From contig DASPFV010000076.1 in NCBI GenBank assembly GCA_035620975.1, positions 1 through 13,155 on the forward strand: a DNA stretch of 13,155 nt, given 5' to 3'. This stretch comes from DASPFV01 sp035620975 (lineage in GTDB: Bacteria; Acidobacteriota; Vicinamibacteria; Vicinamibacterales; 2-12-FULL-66-21). Shown here one piece after another: positions 5,181 to 12,507 of the stretch. Made by a program: the position numbers and the translations under genes. Every line of letters starts with the position of its first letter. Within the stretch, counting starts at the first letter, position 1. The notes beneath the pieces were generated by a model. The model did not search any database. It was not told the DNA's origin and saw only the letters and a program-made list of their open reading frames with translations.

Positions 5181-7142
5181 TCACGCCGACCAGTCCACGT
5201 ATCCCTCCTCGATCGCCGCGTCCGGGCTCGCGCCGAGCACGGCGAGCAGCTCGGTGATGAGCGCAGCCTTGTCCTGCGCGTCGCGACGCGACCACGTCCG
5301 GGACTTGACCTCCAGGAAGTAGTGGCCCGCATGGGGTTGGACGAGATGGTCGACGTGGACCCAGAACTGCGCGCCGCGGAACGCGATCTGCCAGCGGCGG
5401 CGGTCCTTCTCGACGTCGAGCTCGCGCGACGGCTTGAAGTACTCCCGGTAGAAGCGGGGCGAGTGGGTGGCGGGCGCGAAGAACCGCGAGCGGAACAGGA
5501 GCACGGACCCGAACGCGGCCTCGCGCGACGGTCCGGTCAGCGTGAGCCGCGCGCGCGCGTTGACCACCTGCCCCTCGTCGTCCAGGAACTCGTCTTCCCG
5601 GTACCGCAGCCGGCCCTGCGCGGGGTCCTCGAAGAAGAAGTACGTGTCGTACTGGTGATAGTGCACGGCGCGAATCACGGTGATCGCGTCCCCTGCGAGG
5701 GCGCGCAGAACCGGCTCGGGTGACGCCAGGCGCGCCTTGGCCTGCACTTCGAAGCTCTCCTGCTCGGCCGCGCCGCCAATCGCCACGAGTTTCTGCAGCA
5801 CGCTCTGCTCGCGCGCGATGAGGAAGGCGTCGATCCGTCTCGCGATCCCGCGAGCCGCCGCCTGCACGGCCTCCTCGTCGATCGTGAGCAGCCGCCGATC
5901 CTTCATGAGCCAGCGGCCGTCGCACATGACGTGCAGGACGTCGGTCGACTTCGCCGCGTAGACGATCTGCGAATAGATCGCGTTCGGGTCGCGCTCGAAG
6001 CGGGGCAGGTGGTGCGTGCGCTCGAGGTCCAGCACAATCAGGTCGGCTCGCTTGCCCGGCTCGAGGGAGCCCGTCACGGCGTCGAAATGGATCGCGCGGG
6101 CGCCGAGCCGCGTGGCCATCGTCAGGGCATCCCGGGCCGGCAGGGCCGTCGGGTCGCTCGCGACCCCTTTGGCCAGCAGCGCGGCGAGGCGCACTTCCTC
6201 GAACATGTCGAGGTCGTTGTTCGAGGCCGTGCCGTCGGTGCCGACGCCGACGGCGAGCCCAAGCTCGAGCATCTTCGCCACCGGCGCGATGCCGGACCCG
6301 AGCTTCAGGTTGCTCGTGGGGTTGTGGGCCACACCCGCCCGGACGTCGCGAAGCGTCCGGATCTCTCCCTCGTCCACGTGCACGCAGTGCGCCGCCAGCA
6401 CTCGCGCATCGAACAGATGCTGCTTCTGCACCCACGGCACGACCGTCATCCCGTGCTCGCGGCGTGACTGCTCGACTTCGAGGGCCGTTTCCGCGAGGTG
6501 CGTGTGCAGCGGCACGTCGGTCTCGGCCGCCAGCTCGGCGCAGCCGCGCAGGATGTCGACAGTACACGTGTAGGGCGCGTGAGGCGCCACGGCCGGCACG
6601 ATCAGCGGATGTCCCTTCCAGCGCACGATGAAATCACGCGCCCGGGCGAGCGAGTCCTCGTAGCTGGTCGCATCAGGGGCAGGGAACTTCAGCACGGTCT
6701 GGCCGCAGAGCGCGCGCAGGCCGGCTCGTGCGGCCGACTCGGCGACCGACTCCTCGAAGTAGTACATGTCGGCGAAGCACGTGGTGCCCGAGCGGATCAT
6801 CTCCGCGCAGGCGAGCGTCGTGCCGAGCGCGACGAAGTCGGGCCGGACGAACGCCCGTTCGACCGGCATCATGTAGCCCATGAGCCACACGTCGAGCCGC
6901 AGGTCGTCGGCCAGCCCGCGCAGCAGCGTCATCGGCGCGTGCGTGTGCGCGTTGACCAGGCCCGGCATCACCACCCGCCCGCCACAGTCCAGCGTCTCGA
7001 CGGCCTCGAACTCCCTTTCGATCGCCCCGACGCCGAGAATCCGGCCCTCGCCGATGGCCACCGCCCCGCCCTGATGGACCGTGAACCGCTCGTCCATCGT
7101 GACGACGTGGGCGTTGGTCAGGAGGAGATCGCAGGCGGGCAT
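5181..7142 (-). CDS. MTA/SAH deaminase-like amidohydrolase with C-terminal CYTH-like domain
   Basis: The protein has 653 residues, against about 430-450 for the deaminase family alone. Residues 1-440 are a complete metal-dependent amidohydrolase. NAHTHAP gives H66 and H68, then APHAP (H188), HTHLAE (H213, H215, E218), AHCVHV (H252) and GTDGTASNN (D303), with a closing beta-sandwich (EPGKRADLIVLD). These match 5-methylthioadenosine/S-adenosylhomocysteine deaminase and relatives; the exact substrate is inference. Residues about 462-650 resemble a CYTH/triphosphate-tunnel domain: FEVQAKARL (464-472), YDTYFFF (498-504), RLRYRED (511-517), KDRRRW (579-584) and a final strand HYFLEVK (607-613). No signal peptide is seen, so it is cytoplasmic. 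Met at 7142 is preferred because MPACDLLLTNAHVV matches normal family starts; 7238 would add 32 repeat-derived and low-complexity residues. It runs downstream of the permease by 169 bases. Confidence 0.88.
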   Translation of the reverse strand: MPACDLLLTNAHVVTMDERFTVHQGGAVAIGEGRILGVGAIEREFEAVETLDCGGRVVMPGLVNAHTHAPMTLLRGLADDLRLDVWLMGYMMPVERAFVRPDFVALGTTLACAEMIRSGTTCFADMYYFEESVAESAARAGLRALCGQTVLKFPAPDATSYEDSLARARDFIVRWKGHPLIVPAVAPHAPYTCTVDILRGCAELAAETDVPLHTHLAETALEVEQSRREHGMTVVPWVQKQHLFDARVLAAHCVHVDEGEIRTLRDVRAGVAHNPTSNLKLGSGIAPVAKMLELGLAVGVGTDGTASNNDLDMFEEVRLAALLAKGVASDPTALPARDALTMATRLGARAIHFDAVTGSLEPGKRADLIVLDLERTHHLPRFERDPNAIYSQIVYAAKSTDVLHVMCDGRWLMKDRRLLTIDEEAVQAAARGIARRIDAFLIAREQSVLQKLVAIGGAAEQESFEVQAKARLASPEPVLRALAGDAITVIRAVHYHQYDTYFFFEDPAQGRLRYREDEFLDDEGQVVNARARLTLTGPSREAAFGSVLLFRSRFFAPATHSPRFYREYFKPSRELDVEKDRRRWQIAFRGAQFWVHVDHLVQPHAGHYFLEVKSRTWSRRDAQDKAALITELLAVLGASPDAAIEEGYVDWSA

Positions 7143-7254
7143 CCCGCATTCAGTGTACAGCGGGGTTGCCGCTCCGTATCGCGGATGGGGGCGGGTTTGA
7201 TCTCGAGGGGACCCGGATGGTGAGGCGCTGGAGTCCACCCGTGGCCCGGCTCAC

Positions 7255-7311
7255 CGAACCGAGAAACCTCAACCCTGAACCGTTGAACGCTGAACCTTGA
7301 ACCCTGGAACC
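7255..7311. repeat. Degenerate heptamer array touching the permease stop codon
   Basis: On the minus strand, reading away from the TAA at 7314-7312, 7-base units follow at once: GGTTCCA, GGGTTCA, AGGTTCA, GCGTTCA, then (after one extra base) CGGTTCA and GGGTTGA, fading to GGTTTCT and GGTTCG by 7255. The clear part is 7271-7311. It is the same repeat family as the array at 578-620 but more diverged. It lies in the 169-base gap before the amidohydrolase start. Confidence 0.75.
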
Positions 7312-9738
7312 TTATTCGGACCTGAGCGCCACCAGCGGATCGACCCGCGTCGCCCGCCGCGCCGGGATCAGGCACGCCGCGACCGCCACCAGCGTCACGA
7401 GCAGCGAAATCACCGCGAAGGTGACCGGATCGGTCGGCGTGATCTGGACGAGCAGCGTGCGCAGGACGCGGCTCAGGAAGTAAGCGCCCGCGAGGCCCAG
7501 CGACAGGCCGATCCCGAGCTGGACGAGCCCCTGTCGCAGGATCAGCCACGACACCTGGCGGGCCGCCGCGCCGAGCGCCATCCGGACGCCGATCTCCGAC
7601 GTACGGACGCTCACCGAGTAGGCCATCACGGCGTACAGCCCGACCGACGAGAGCACGAGCGCGATGACGGCGAAAATCGCGAAGAGGCTGCCGAACACGC
7701 GGAAGGGCCAGCGCTGCCGCGCCATCATGTCGTCGAGCGTCTGGACGGCGAAGAGCGGCTGATCGGCGTCCACCGCTTGCACTTCGCGGCCGACGGCGTG
7801 CATCACGGCGCCCGGCGCGAGCGCGCTCCGCACGAGCACGGCCGCCCAGCCGGGCGGGTCCTGCCGGAGCGGCACGTAGGCGACGGCGGCCATCTCCGGC
7901 TCCTCGGGCGAGTTGTGCCGGATGGTCGGGCTGATCCCGACAATGGTGCGCCACACTTCCGCCGGGCCGGGCTGCGACGGACGGGCCGTGAACCGGATGC
8001 GGCGGCCGATCGGGTCCTCGCCCGGGAAGAACTGCGCCGCGAAGCGCTCGTTGACGACGATCGTCTCCGCGCCCGGCTGGCCATCCGTGGGACCGAAGTC
8101 ACGGCCGCGGCGGAGCGCGACGCGGACGGTGTCGAAGAACCCCGGGCTCACGGAGATCACGACGACTTCGGGCGCCCGCTCTTCCGGCTTGGGTTCGGGC
8201 GCCCCCTCGAGCGCGACCCCGCGGCGGCCGCTGCCTTGTGGCGGCACGCTCGTCGTGAAGGACACGGCCTCGACGCCGGGCAGCGTCCCGAGCTTCGGCG
8301 CCAGCCGATCGTAGAAAGCCTGCCGCGCTTCGGGGGTGCTGTACTTCGCCGTGGGCAGCTGCAGCCGCATGGCCATCAGGTTGTCGGTCCGGATACCGAT
8401 GTCGAGCCTGTACATGTTCAGGAAGCTCCGCACCATCAGCCCCGCCCCGACGAGCAGCACGATCGTGAGCGCGAGCTCGACGACGACCATGGTCCCGCTG
8501 AACCAGCGCGTGCGGCGCCCGCCAGCAGTCCCGCGCCCGCCCTCCTTCAGAATTTCGTTCACGTTCGTGCGGGACACGTGCAGCGCGGGCGCGAAGCCGA
8601 AGAGGATTCCCGTCAGCACGCAGATCGCCGCAAGGTAGCCGAGGACGACGTAGTCCACGGTGAACTGGATCCACCACGGCTTGCCCGAGCCCTCCACGGC
8701 CGCATCGAACAGCCGGACGCCCACGAGCGACAGGAGCAGCCCGATGGCGCCGCCGATGAACCCGAGCAGCACGCTCTCGATGAGCAGCTGACGCACCACG
8801 CGCCAGCGCGTGGCGCCGAGCGCGATCCGGACCGCCATCTCGCGCGCGCGGTGCGCCGAACGTGACAGGAGCAGGTTGGCCACGTTCGCGCAGGCGATGA
8901 GGAGGACGAACCCGACGGCGCCGAGCAGCGCGAGGAAGACCGTGCGGATCGGCCCGCCGTTGAAACGCTCGTTGAACGTCTGGACGACCGCGCCGGTCAG
9001 CTCCTTGTTGGTATCGGGATACTCCGTCGCCAGCCGTGCGGCAATCCCGTTCAGCTCGGTCTGCGCCTCGGCGCGGCTCACGCCGGGCTGGAGGCGGCCG
9101 AAGACGCCCAGCCCGCGCCAGCTTCGCTTCTCCTGTTCCGCAGTCGGGACGAACGCCGCCCACAGCTCGGCGTTGGTCGGGAATTTCATGTTCGGAGGCA
9201 TCACCCCGATGATCGTGCCGGGCTGGCTGTTGATGCGGATGCCGCGGCCGAGCACGGCCGGATCGCCGCCGTAGCGGTTCTGCCAGAGCGTATACCCAAG
9301 GATGACCACGACCTCGGCGCCCGGGCGGTCGTCCGTCGGAGCGAAATCACGGCCGAGCAGCGGCTGCTGGCCCAGAATCCGGAACGCGTCGGCCGTGAGC
9401 CAGGCGCCCTGCGCCTGCTCGGGCATGTTCCGGTCATCGCTGATGTTCATGCTGCCGCCCGTGAACGCCCCGATTCCGGCCCAGCTGCGCGTCTGGGCGC
9501 GCCAGTCCTGGAAATCCGGATACGACACCCCCGCGTTGCCCCCCTCCGTGCGGCGGAGCGTCAGCATGTAAAGACTGGCCGAATCACGGAACGGCAGCCC
9601 CCGGATCAGCACGGCGTTCACCAGGGTGAACACCGTCGCATTTACGCCGATTCCGAGCGCGAGGGCGACAACGGCCACGGTGGAGTACCAGCGGTCCTTG
9701 ACGATCACCCGGACGGCGAAGCGCAGGTCTTGAAACAT
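7312..9738 (-). CDS. MacB/FtsX-type permease of the acidobacterial duplicated orphan permease (ADOP) type
   Basis: This 808-residue inner-membrane protein has two MacB-like halves, each a periplasmic domain plus an FtsX permease core. Membrane segments by eye: about 17-43, 265-290, 320-343, 362-385, 414-436, 680-705, 733-757 and 770-791. The FtsX signatures REMAVRIALGAT (299-310) and SEIGVRMALGA (714-724) head the two cores, and the protein ends with PARRATRVDPLVALRSE, the usual end of this family. Length and layout match ADOP proteins (about 800 residues). No ATPase gene is adjacent and there is no PadR-type regulator beside it, although some relatives have one. MacB-type systems move substrates or signals across the periplasm using a partner ATPase; the substrate here is unknown. 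The start at 9738 matches the family N-terminus (MFQDLRFAVR), though no clear ribosome binding site is visible. Confidence 0.93.
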   Translation of the reverse strand: MFQDLRFAVRVIVKDRWYSTVAVVALALGIGVNATVFTLVNAVLIRGLPFRDSASLYMLTLRRTEGGNAGVSYPDFQDWRAQTRSWAGIGAFTGGSMNISDDRNMPEQAQGAWLTADAFRILGQQPLLGRDFAPTDDRPGAEVVVILGYTLWQNRYGGDPAVLGRGIRINSQPGTIIGVMPPNMKFPTNAELWAAFVPTAEQEKRSWRGLGVFGRLQPGVSRAEAQTELNGIAARLATEYPDTNKELTGAVVQTFNERFNGGPIRTVFLALLGAVGFVLLIACANVANLLLSRSAHRAREMAVRIALGATRWRVVRQLLIESVLLGFIGGAIGLLLSLVGVRLFDAAVEGSGKPWWIQFTVDYVVLGYLAAICVLTGILFGFAPALHVSRTNVNEILKEGGRGTAGGRRTRWFSGTMVVVELALTIVLLVGAGLMVRSFLNMYRLDIGIRTDNLMAMRLQLPTAKYSTPEARQAFYDRLAPKLGTLPGVEAVSFTTSVPPQGSGRRGVALEGAPEPKPEERAPEVVVISVSPGFFDTVRVALRRGRDFGPTDGQPGAETIVVNERFAAQFFPGEDPIGRRIRFTARPSQPGPAEVWRTIVGISPTIRHNSPEEPEMAAVAYVPLRQDPPGWAAVLVRSALAPGAVMHAVGREVQAVDADQPLFAVQTLDDMMARQRWPFRVFGSLFAIFAVIALVLSSVGLYAVMAYSVSVRTSEIGVRMALGAAARQVSWLILRQGLVQLGIGLSLGLAGAYFLSRVLRTLLVQITPTDPVTFAVISLLVTLVAVAACLIPARRATRVDPLVALRSE

Positions 9739-9861
9739 GATGGGATTTACGGGGATTGTCCGCCGATGGTTCGGGATTGAACACGCCTGGCGCGGGCCCG
9801 ACGGGGTGTCAGGCGCAACCCACTGAATCGGGTCCAGTCAGGACCTGCGAGCTGCTGCCCG

Positions 9862-11046
9862 TCATTCACGCGCCAGGAACTTCACGCTCACGGGCGAGGG
9901 CACCTCGATAGCGGTGCCGGTGGGCGTGAGGGCGCCGGTGGCCGGATCGATCCGGAATACCACCACCGAGTCGGAGCGCTGGTTGGCGGCCAGGAGGAAC
10001 GTCCCGCTCGGGTCGATGCCGAAGCTGCGCGGTGTCCGACCCTGGGTGGGCTCGACTTCGACGGGGGTCAGCATGCCCCCCTGCTGCTGGTCTATCGCGA
10101 ACACGGCGATGCTGTCGTGTCCGCGGTTCGATCCGTACACGAACCGGCCGGACGGGTGCACCTCGATCTCGGCCGTGCTGTAGCCGGCCTGGAGCGCCTG
10201 CCCTGGGGGAAGTGTTGTGATCGTCTGACGTTCGTCCAGGGCGCCATCCGTTTCGTTGCGCTCGTATACCGAAATCGTGCAGTGCAGCTCGTTGATCACG
10301 TAGGCGAAGCGTCCACTCGGGTGGATGGCGATATGGCGGGGGCCGGCTCCCGGTTTCAGCGGCGCGAACGGGTGCTTCGCGGCGGCCAGGCCCCCCCGAT
10401 CCCTGTCGAACCCGTAGATCATCACCTTGTCGATCCCCAGGTCCGGCACGTATGCGAACCGGCCGGACGGATCCAGGGTGATGGCGTGCGCATGCGGCGA
10501 CTTCTGCCGCTGGGGATTCACGCTCGATCCCACGTGCTGGATCACCGACGAGGGCGGTTTCAGGCTGCCGTCATCACCGAGAGGCAGGACTGCCACGCTG
10601 CCGCCGCCGTAGTTCGCGACGAGCACGTGCCGGCCGGACGGATCGGCCTCGATGTGGGCCGGGCCCGTCCCCGCTGACGGCTGCCGGTTCAACGCCGTCA
10701 GCAGCCCCGTCGTCCGATCGATCGCGAACGCGCTCACCGATCCGGTGGCCTTCCCCTCGAACTTGTCGATCTCGTTGACCGCGTAGAGGAAGTCCCGGGT
10801 CGGATGCATCGCCAGGAAGCTCGGGTTCACTGACTCGCCCGCCAGCACCGGCGGTGAGAGTTCGCCGGTCCCGCGATTCATACGCGACAGGTAGATGCCT
10901 TGGCTCGCCCCGCTGGTGTACGTACCGAAGTAAACGAGCATGTCGCCCGCGTCTGCACCCTGCTGGAGAGTCGGCCTGGCGGTGCCCGCAACCGTCGCCA
11001 GGGTCAGGAATGCACTGGTGAACAGGGGCAGGTGTGATCGGTGCAT
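9862..11046 (-). CDS. Secreted lactonase family beta-propeller (6-phosphogluconolactonase-like)
   Basis: This 394-residue protein has a short signal-like N-terminus (hydrophobic about 7-21) and then a seven-bladed propeller of the lactonase (YbhE/Pgl-like) family. The evidence is FGTYTSGASQGIY (40-52) at the first blade and recurring blade motifs HPTRDFLYAVNE (81-92), ADPSGRHVLVANYGGGS (134-150), LDPSGRFAYVPD (191-202), IHPSGRFAYVINEL (241-254), VHPSGRFVYGSNRG (296-309) and IDPSGTFLLAANQ (344-356). H131 and the conserved Asn and Glu residues of these blades fit the family. True 6-phosphogluconolactonases are cytoplasmic; a leader suggests another lactone or a binding role. It lies between DUF1552 and the permease on the same strand, 123 bases ahead of the permease. 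The start at 11046 has no clear ribosome binding site and lies 39 bases after the heptamer array. Confidence 0.9.
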   Translation of the reverse strand: MHRSHLPLFTSAFLTLATVAGTARPTLQQGADAGDMLVYFGTYTSGASQGIYLSRMNRGTGELSPPVLAGESVNPSFLAMHPTRDFLYAVNEIDKFEGKATGSVSAFAIDRTTGLLTALNRQPSAGTGPAHIEADPSGRHVLVANYGGGSVAVLPLGDDGSLKPPSSVIQHVGSSVNPQRQKSPHAHAITLDPSGRFAYVPDLGIDKVMIYGFDRDRGGLAAAKHPFAPLKPGAGPRHIAIHPSGRFAYVINELHCTISVYERNETDGALDERQTITTLPPGQALQAGYSTAEIEVHPSGRFVYGSNRGHDSIAVFAIDQQQGGMLTPVEVEPTQGRTPRSFGIDPSGTFLLAANQRSDSVVVFRIDPATGALTPTGTAIEVPSPVSVKFLARE

Positions 11047-11085
11047 AGCTGCAGCGCCGGCATTGGCCCCTCGAGCCCCGGCCCC

Positions 11086-11157
11086 GCCGAGAGCCGAGAG
11101 CCGAGAGCCGAGAGCCCTGAGCCCCCCAAGAGCCCAAAGCCAAGAGCCCAGAGCCGG
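11086..11157. repeat. Heptamer tandem array, GCCGAGA type
   Basis: Four perfect GCCGAGA units (11086-11113) are followed by GCCCTGA, an 11-base irregular unit, GCCCAAA, GCCAAGA, GCCCAGA and a partial GCCGG. In transcript (minus) orientation the unit is GGCTCTN. The array begins 3 bases beyond the stop codon (11161-11163) of the DUF1552 gene and runs to 39 bases before the lactonase start. The unit has the same 7-base period and GGYTCWN skeleton as the arrays at 578-620 and 7271-7311, with different bases at two positions. Confidence 0.85.
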
Positions 11158-11160
11158 TCT

Positions 11161-12507
11161 CTACACGTCCGTCAATTGCTCGATGCGTCCCGTGCTGTCG
11201 CCGACCTGCTCCTCCCGAACGCCCATCCGATCGAGCAGCGTCAGGAACAGGTTGGTCATGGGCGTGTCCTTCGGATACACGACGTGGGTTCCGAGCCGGA
11301 ACCCGCCGCCGCGCCCCACGAGCAGGACGGGCAGGTCCTCGTGCGTGTGGCGGTTGCCGTCGGCCAGCCCGCTGCCGTAGACGATCATCGAGTGGTCGAG
11401 CAGGGAGCCGTCGCCGTCCGGCGTGTTCTTCAGCTTCTCGATGAACCCGGCGAACAGCTCCATGTGGAGCGTGTTGACCTGCGTCACCTTCTCGATCCAC
11501 TCCGCGTTGCCGCGGTGATGCGTCAGTGGATGGTGCGGATCGGGAATGCCGATCTCCGGGTACGTCCGCATGCTCCCCTCGCGCCCCATCATCAGCGTGA
11601 CGATGCGGGTCTGGTCGGTCTGGAAGGCGATGACCTGCAGGTCGAACATGAGGTTGACGTAGTCCGGGTAGAGGACCGGGATGCCCGTGGGCTTGTCGAT
11701 CGTTGGTACCAGGCCGGTCAGGTCCTGTTCGGCGCGCTCGATGCGGCGCTCGATCTCGCGGATTGACGAGAGATACTCGTCCAGCTTGCGCCGATCGGCG
11801 GGACCGAGATCGGCCGAGAGCTCAGTCGTCCGCGCCGAGACCAGGTCGAGGATGCTCCGGCGATGGCGAAGCCGGCGCTCGCGCACTTCAGGCGGCACGC
11901 TGGTGTCGATGTCGCCGAAGAGTCGCTCGAACACGAGCCGCGGATTCGTCTCGGGCGGCATCGGCGTGGCGGGGCCCCGCCAGGCGAGGCTGTTGGTGTA
12001 GGCGCACGAGTAGCCGGAATCGCAATTGCCGACCGTCCGCGAGTCGTCGCAGCCGAGCTCCAGCGAGGCGAAGCGCGTCTGGCCGCCCACGTGCCGGGCG
12101 GCAATCTGGTCGACCGAGATGCCGTTCTGGATGTCGGCGCCCGCCGTCTTGCGCGGGTGGACACCCGTCAGGTACGACGCGGCCGCCCGCGCGTGGTCGC
12201 CCGGGCCATCGCCCAGCGCGTTGCCGTTCTTGTGCGCCAGCCCCGAGAGCAGGAGCGTGTCCTCGCGGAAGCGCTCCAGCGGTTTCAGCACCCGGGTGAA
12301 CTCGAACGCCCGCCCCGCCGCAGCCGGCGTCCACTCGTTCATCGTGATGCCGTTCGGCACGTATGTGAACGCCAGCCGGACGGGGCGGCTCGCCGAGCGG
12401 GTCGCCGCGAACGCCGGCGTCATCGCGTCCAGGACCGGAAGGGCGACGACTGCGCCCATGCCCTTCAGAAACGTCCGCCTCGGGAGATGCTTGCGCGTGA
12501 CGATCAT
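11161..12507 (-). CDS. DUF1552 (HXXSHH) family protein with Tat leader
   Basis: This 448-residue protein has a twin-arginine leader (LPRRTFLKGMGAVVALPVLDA, residues 8-28) and then the DUF1552 domain to the end. The family is named for an HxxSHH motif; here it reads HPLTHH (326-331), with Thr for Ser. Other conserved stretches are YVPNGI (49-54), LSGLAHKNG (87-95), YLTGVHPRKT (112-121), SVDQIAA (131-137) and YGSGLADGNRHTHEDLP (377-393). Four cysteines lie between 153 and 168. Biochemical function is unknown; family members nearly always sit next to DUF1592/1588/1585 proteins with c-type haem motifs, as here. The ATG at 12507 overlaps the upstream stop as ATGA, and AGAGG lies 7 bases before it, so translational coupling is likely. 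Longer open frame upstream is a shadow of the neighbouring gene. Confidence 0.93.
   Translation of the reverse strand: MIVTRKHLPRRTFLKGMGAVVALPVLDAMTPAFAATRSASRPVRLAFTYVPNGITMNEWTPAAAGRAFEFTRVLKPLERFREDTLLLSGLAHKNGNALGDGPGDHARAAASYLTGVHPRKTAGADIQNGISVDQIAARHVGGQTRFASLELGCDDSRTVGNCDSGYSCAYTNSLAWRGPATPMPPETNPRLVFERLFGDIDTSVPPEVRERRLRHRRSILDLVSARTTELSADLGPADRRKLDEYLSSIREIERRIERAEQDLTGLVPTIDKPTGIPVLYPDYVNLMFDLQVIAFQTDQTRIVTLMMGREGSMRTYPEIGIPDPHHPLTHHRGNAEWIEKVTQVNTLHMELFAGFIEKLKNTPDGDGSLLDHSMIVYGSGLADGNRHTHEDLPVLLVGRGGGFRLGTHVVYPKDTPMTNLFLTLLDRMGVREEQVGDSTGRIEQLTDV

Noticed and set aside
5110..6567. Minus-strand open frame of 485 codons in another frame of the amidohydrolase
   Set aside because: It overlaps the amidohydrolase-CYTH gene on the same strand in a different frame and shows no motif, only Arg/Ala/Gly-rich sequence.
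7152..7157. TACACT on the minus strand as a -10 box for the amidohydrolase
   Set aside because: No matching -35 hexamer is seen at usual spacing and the hexamer would lie too close to the start codon for a normal leader.
9831..9845. GGTCC-AGTCA-GGACC as terminator of the lactonase gene
   Set aside because: The stem is only 5 bases and no T-run follows on the minus strand, so chance is a good explanation.
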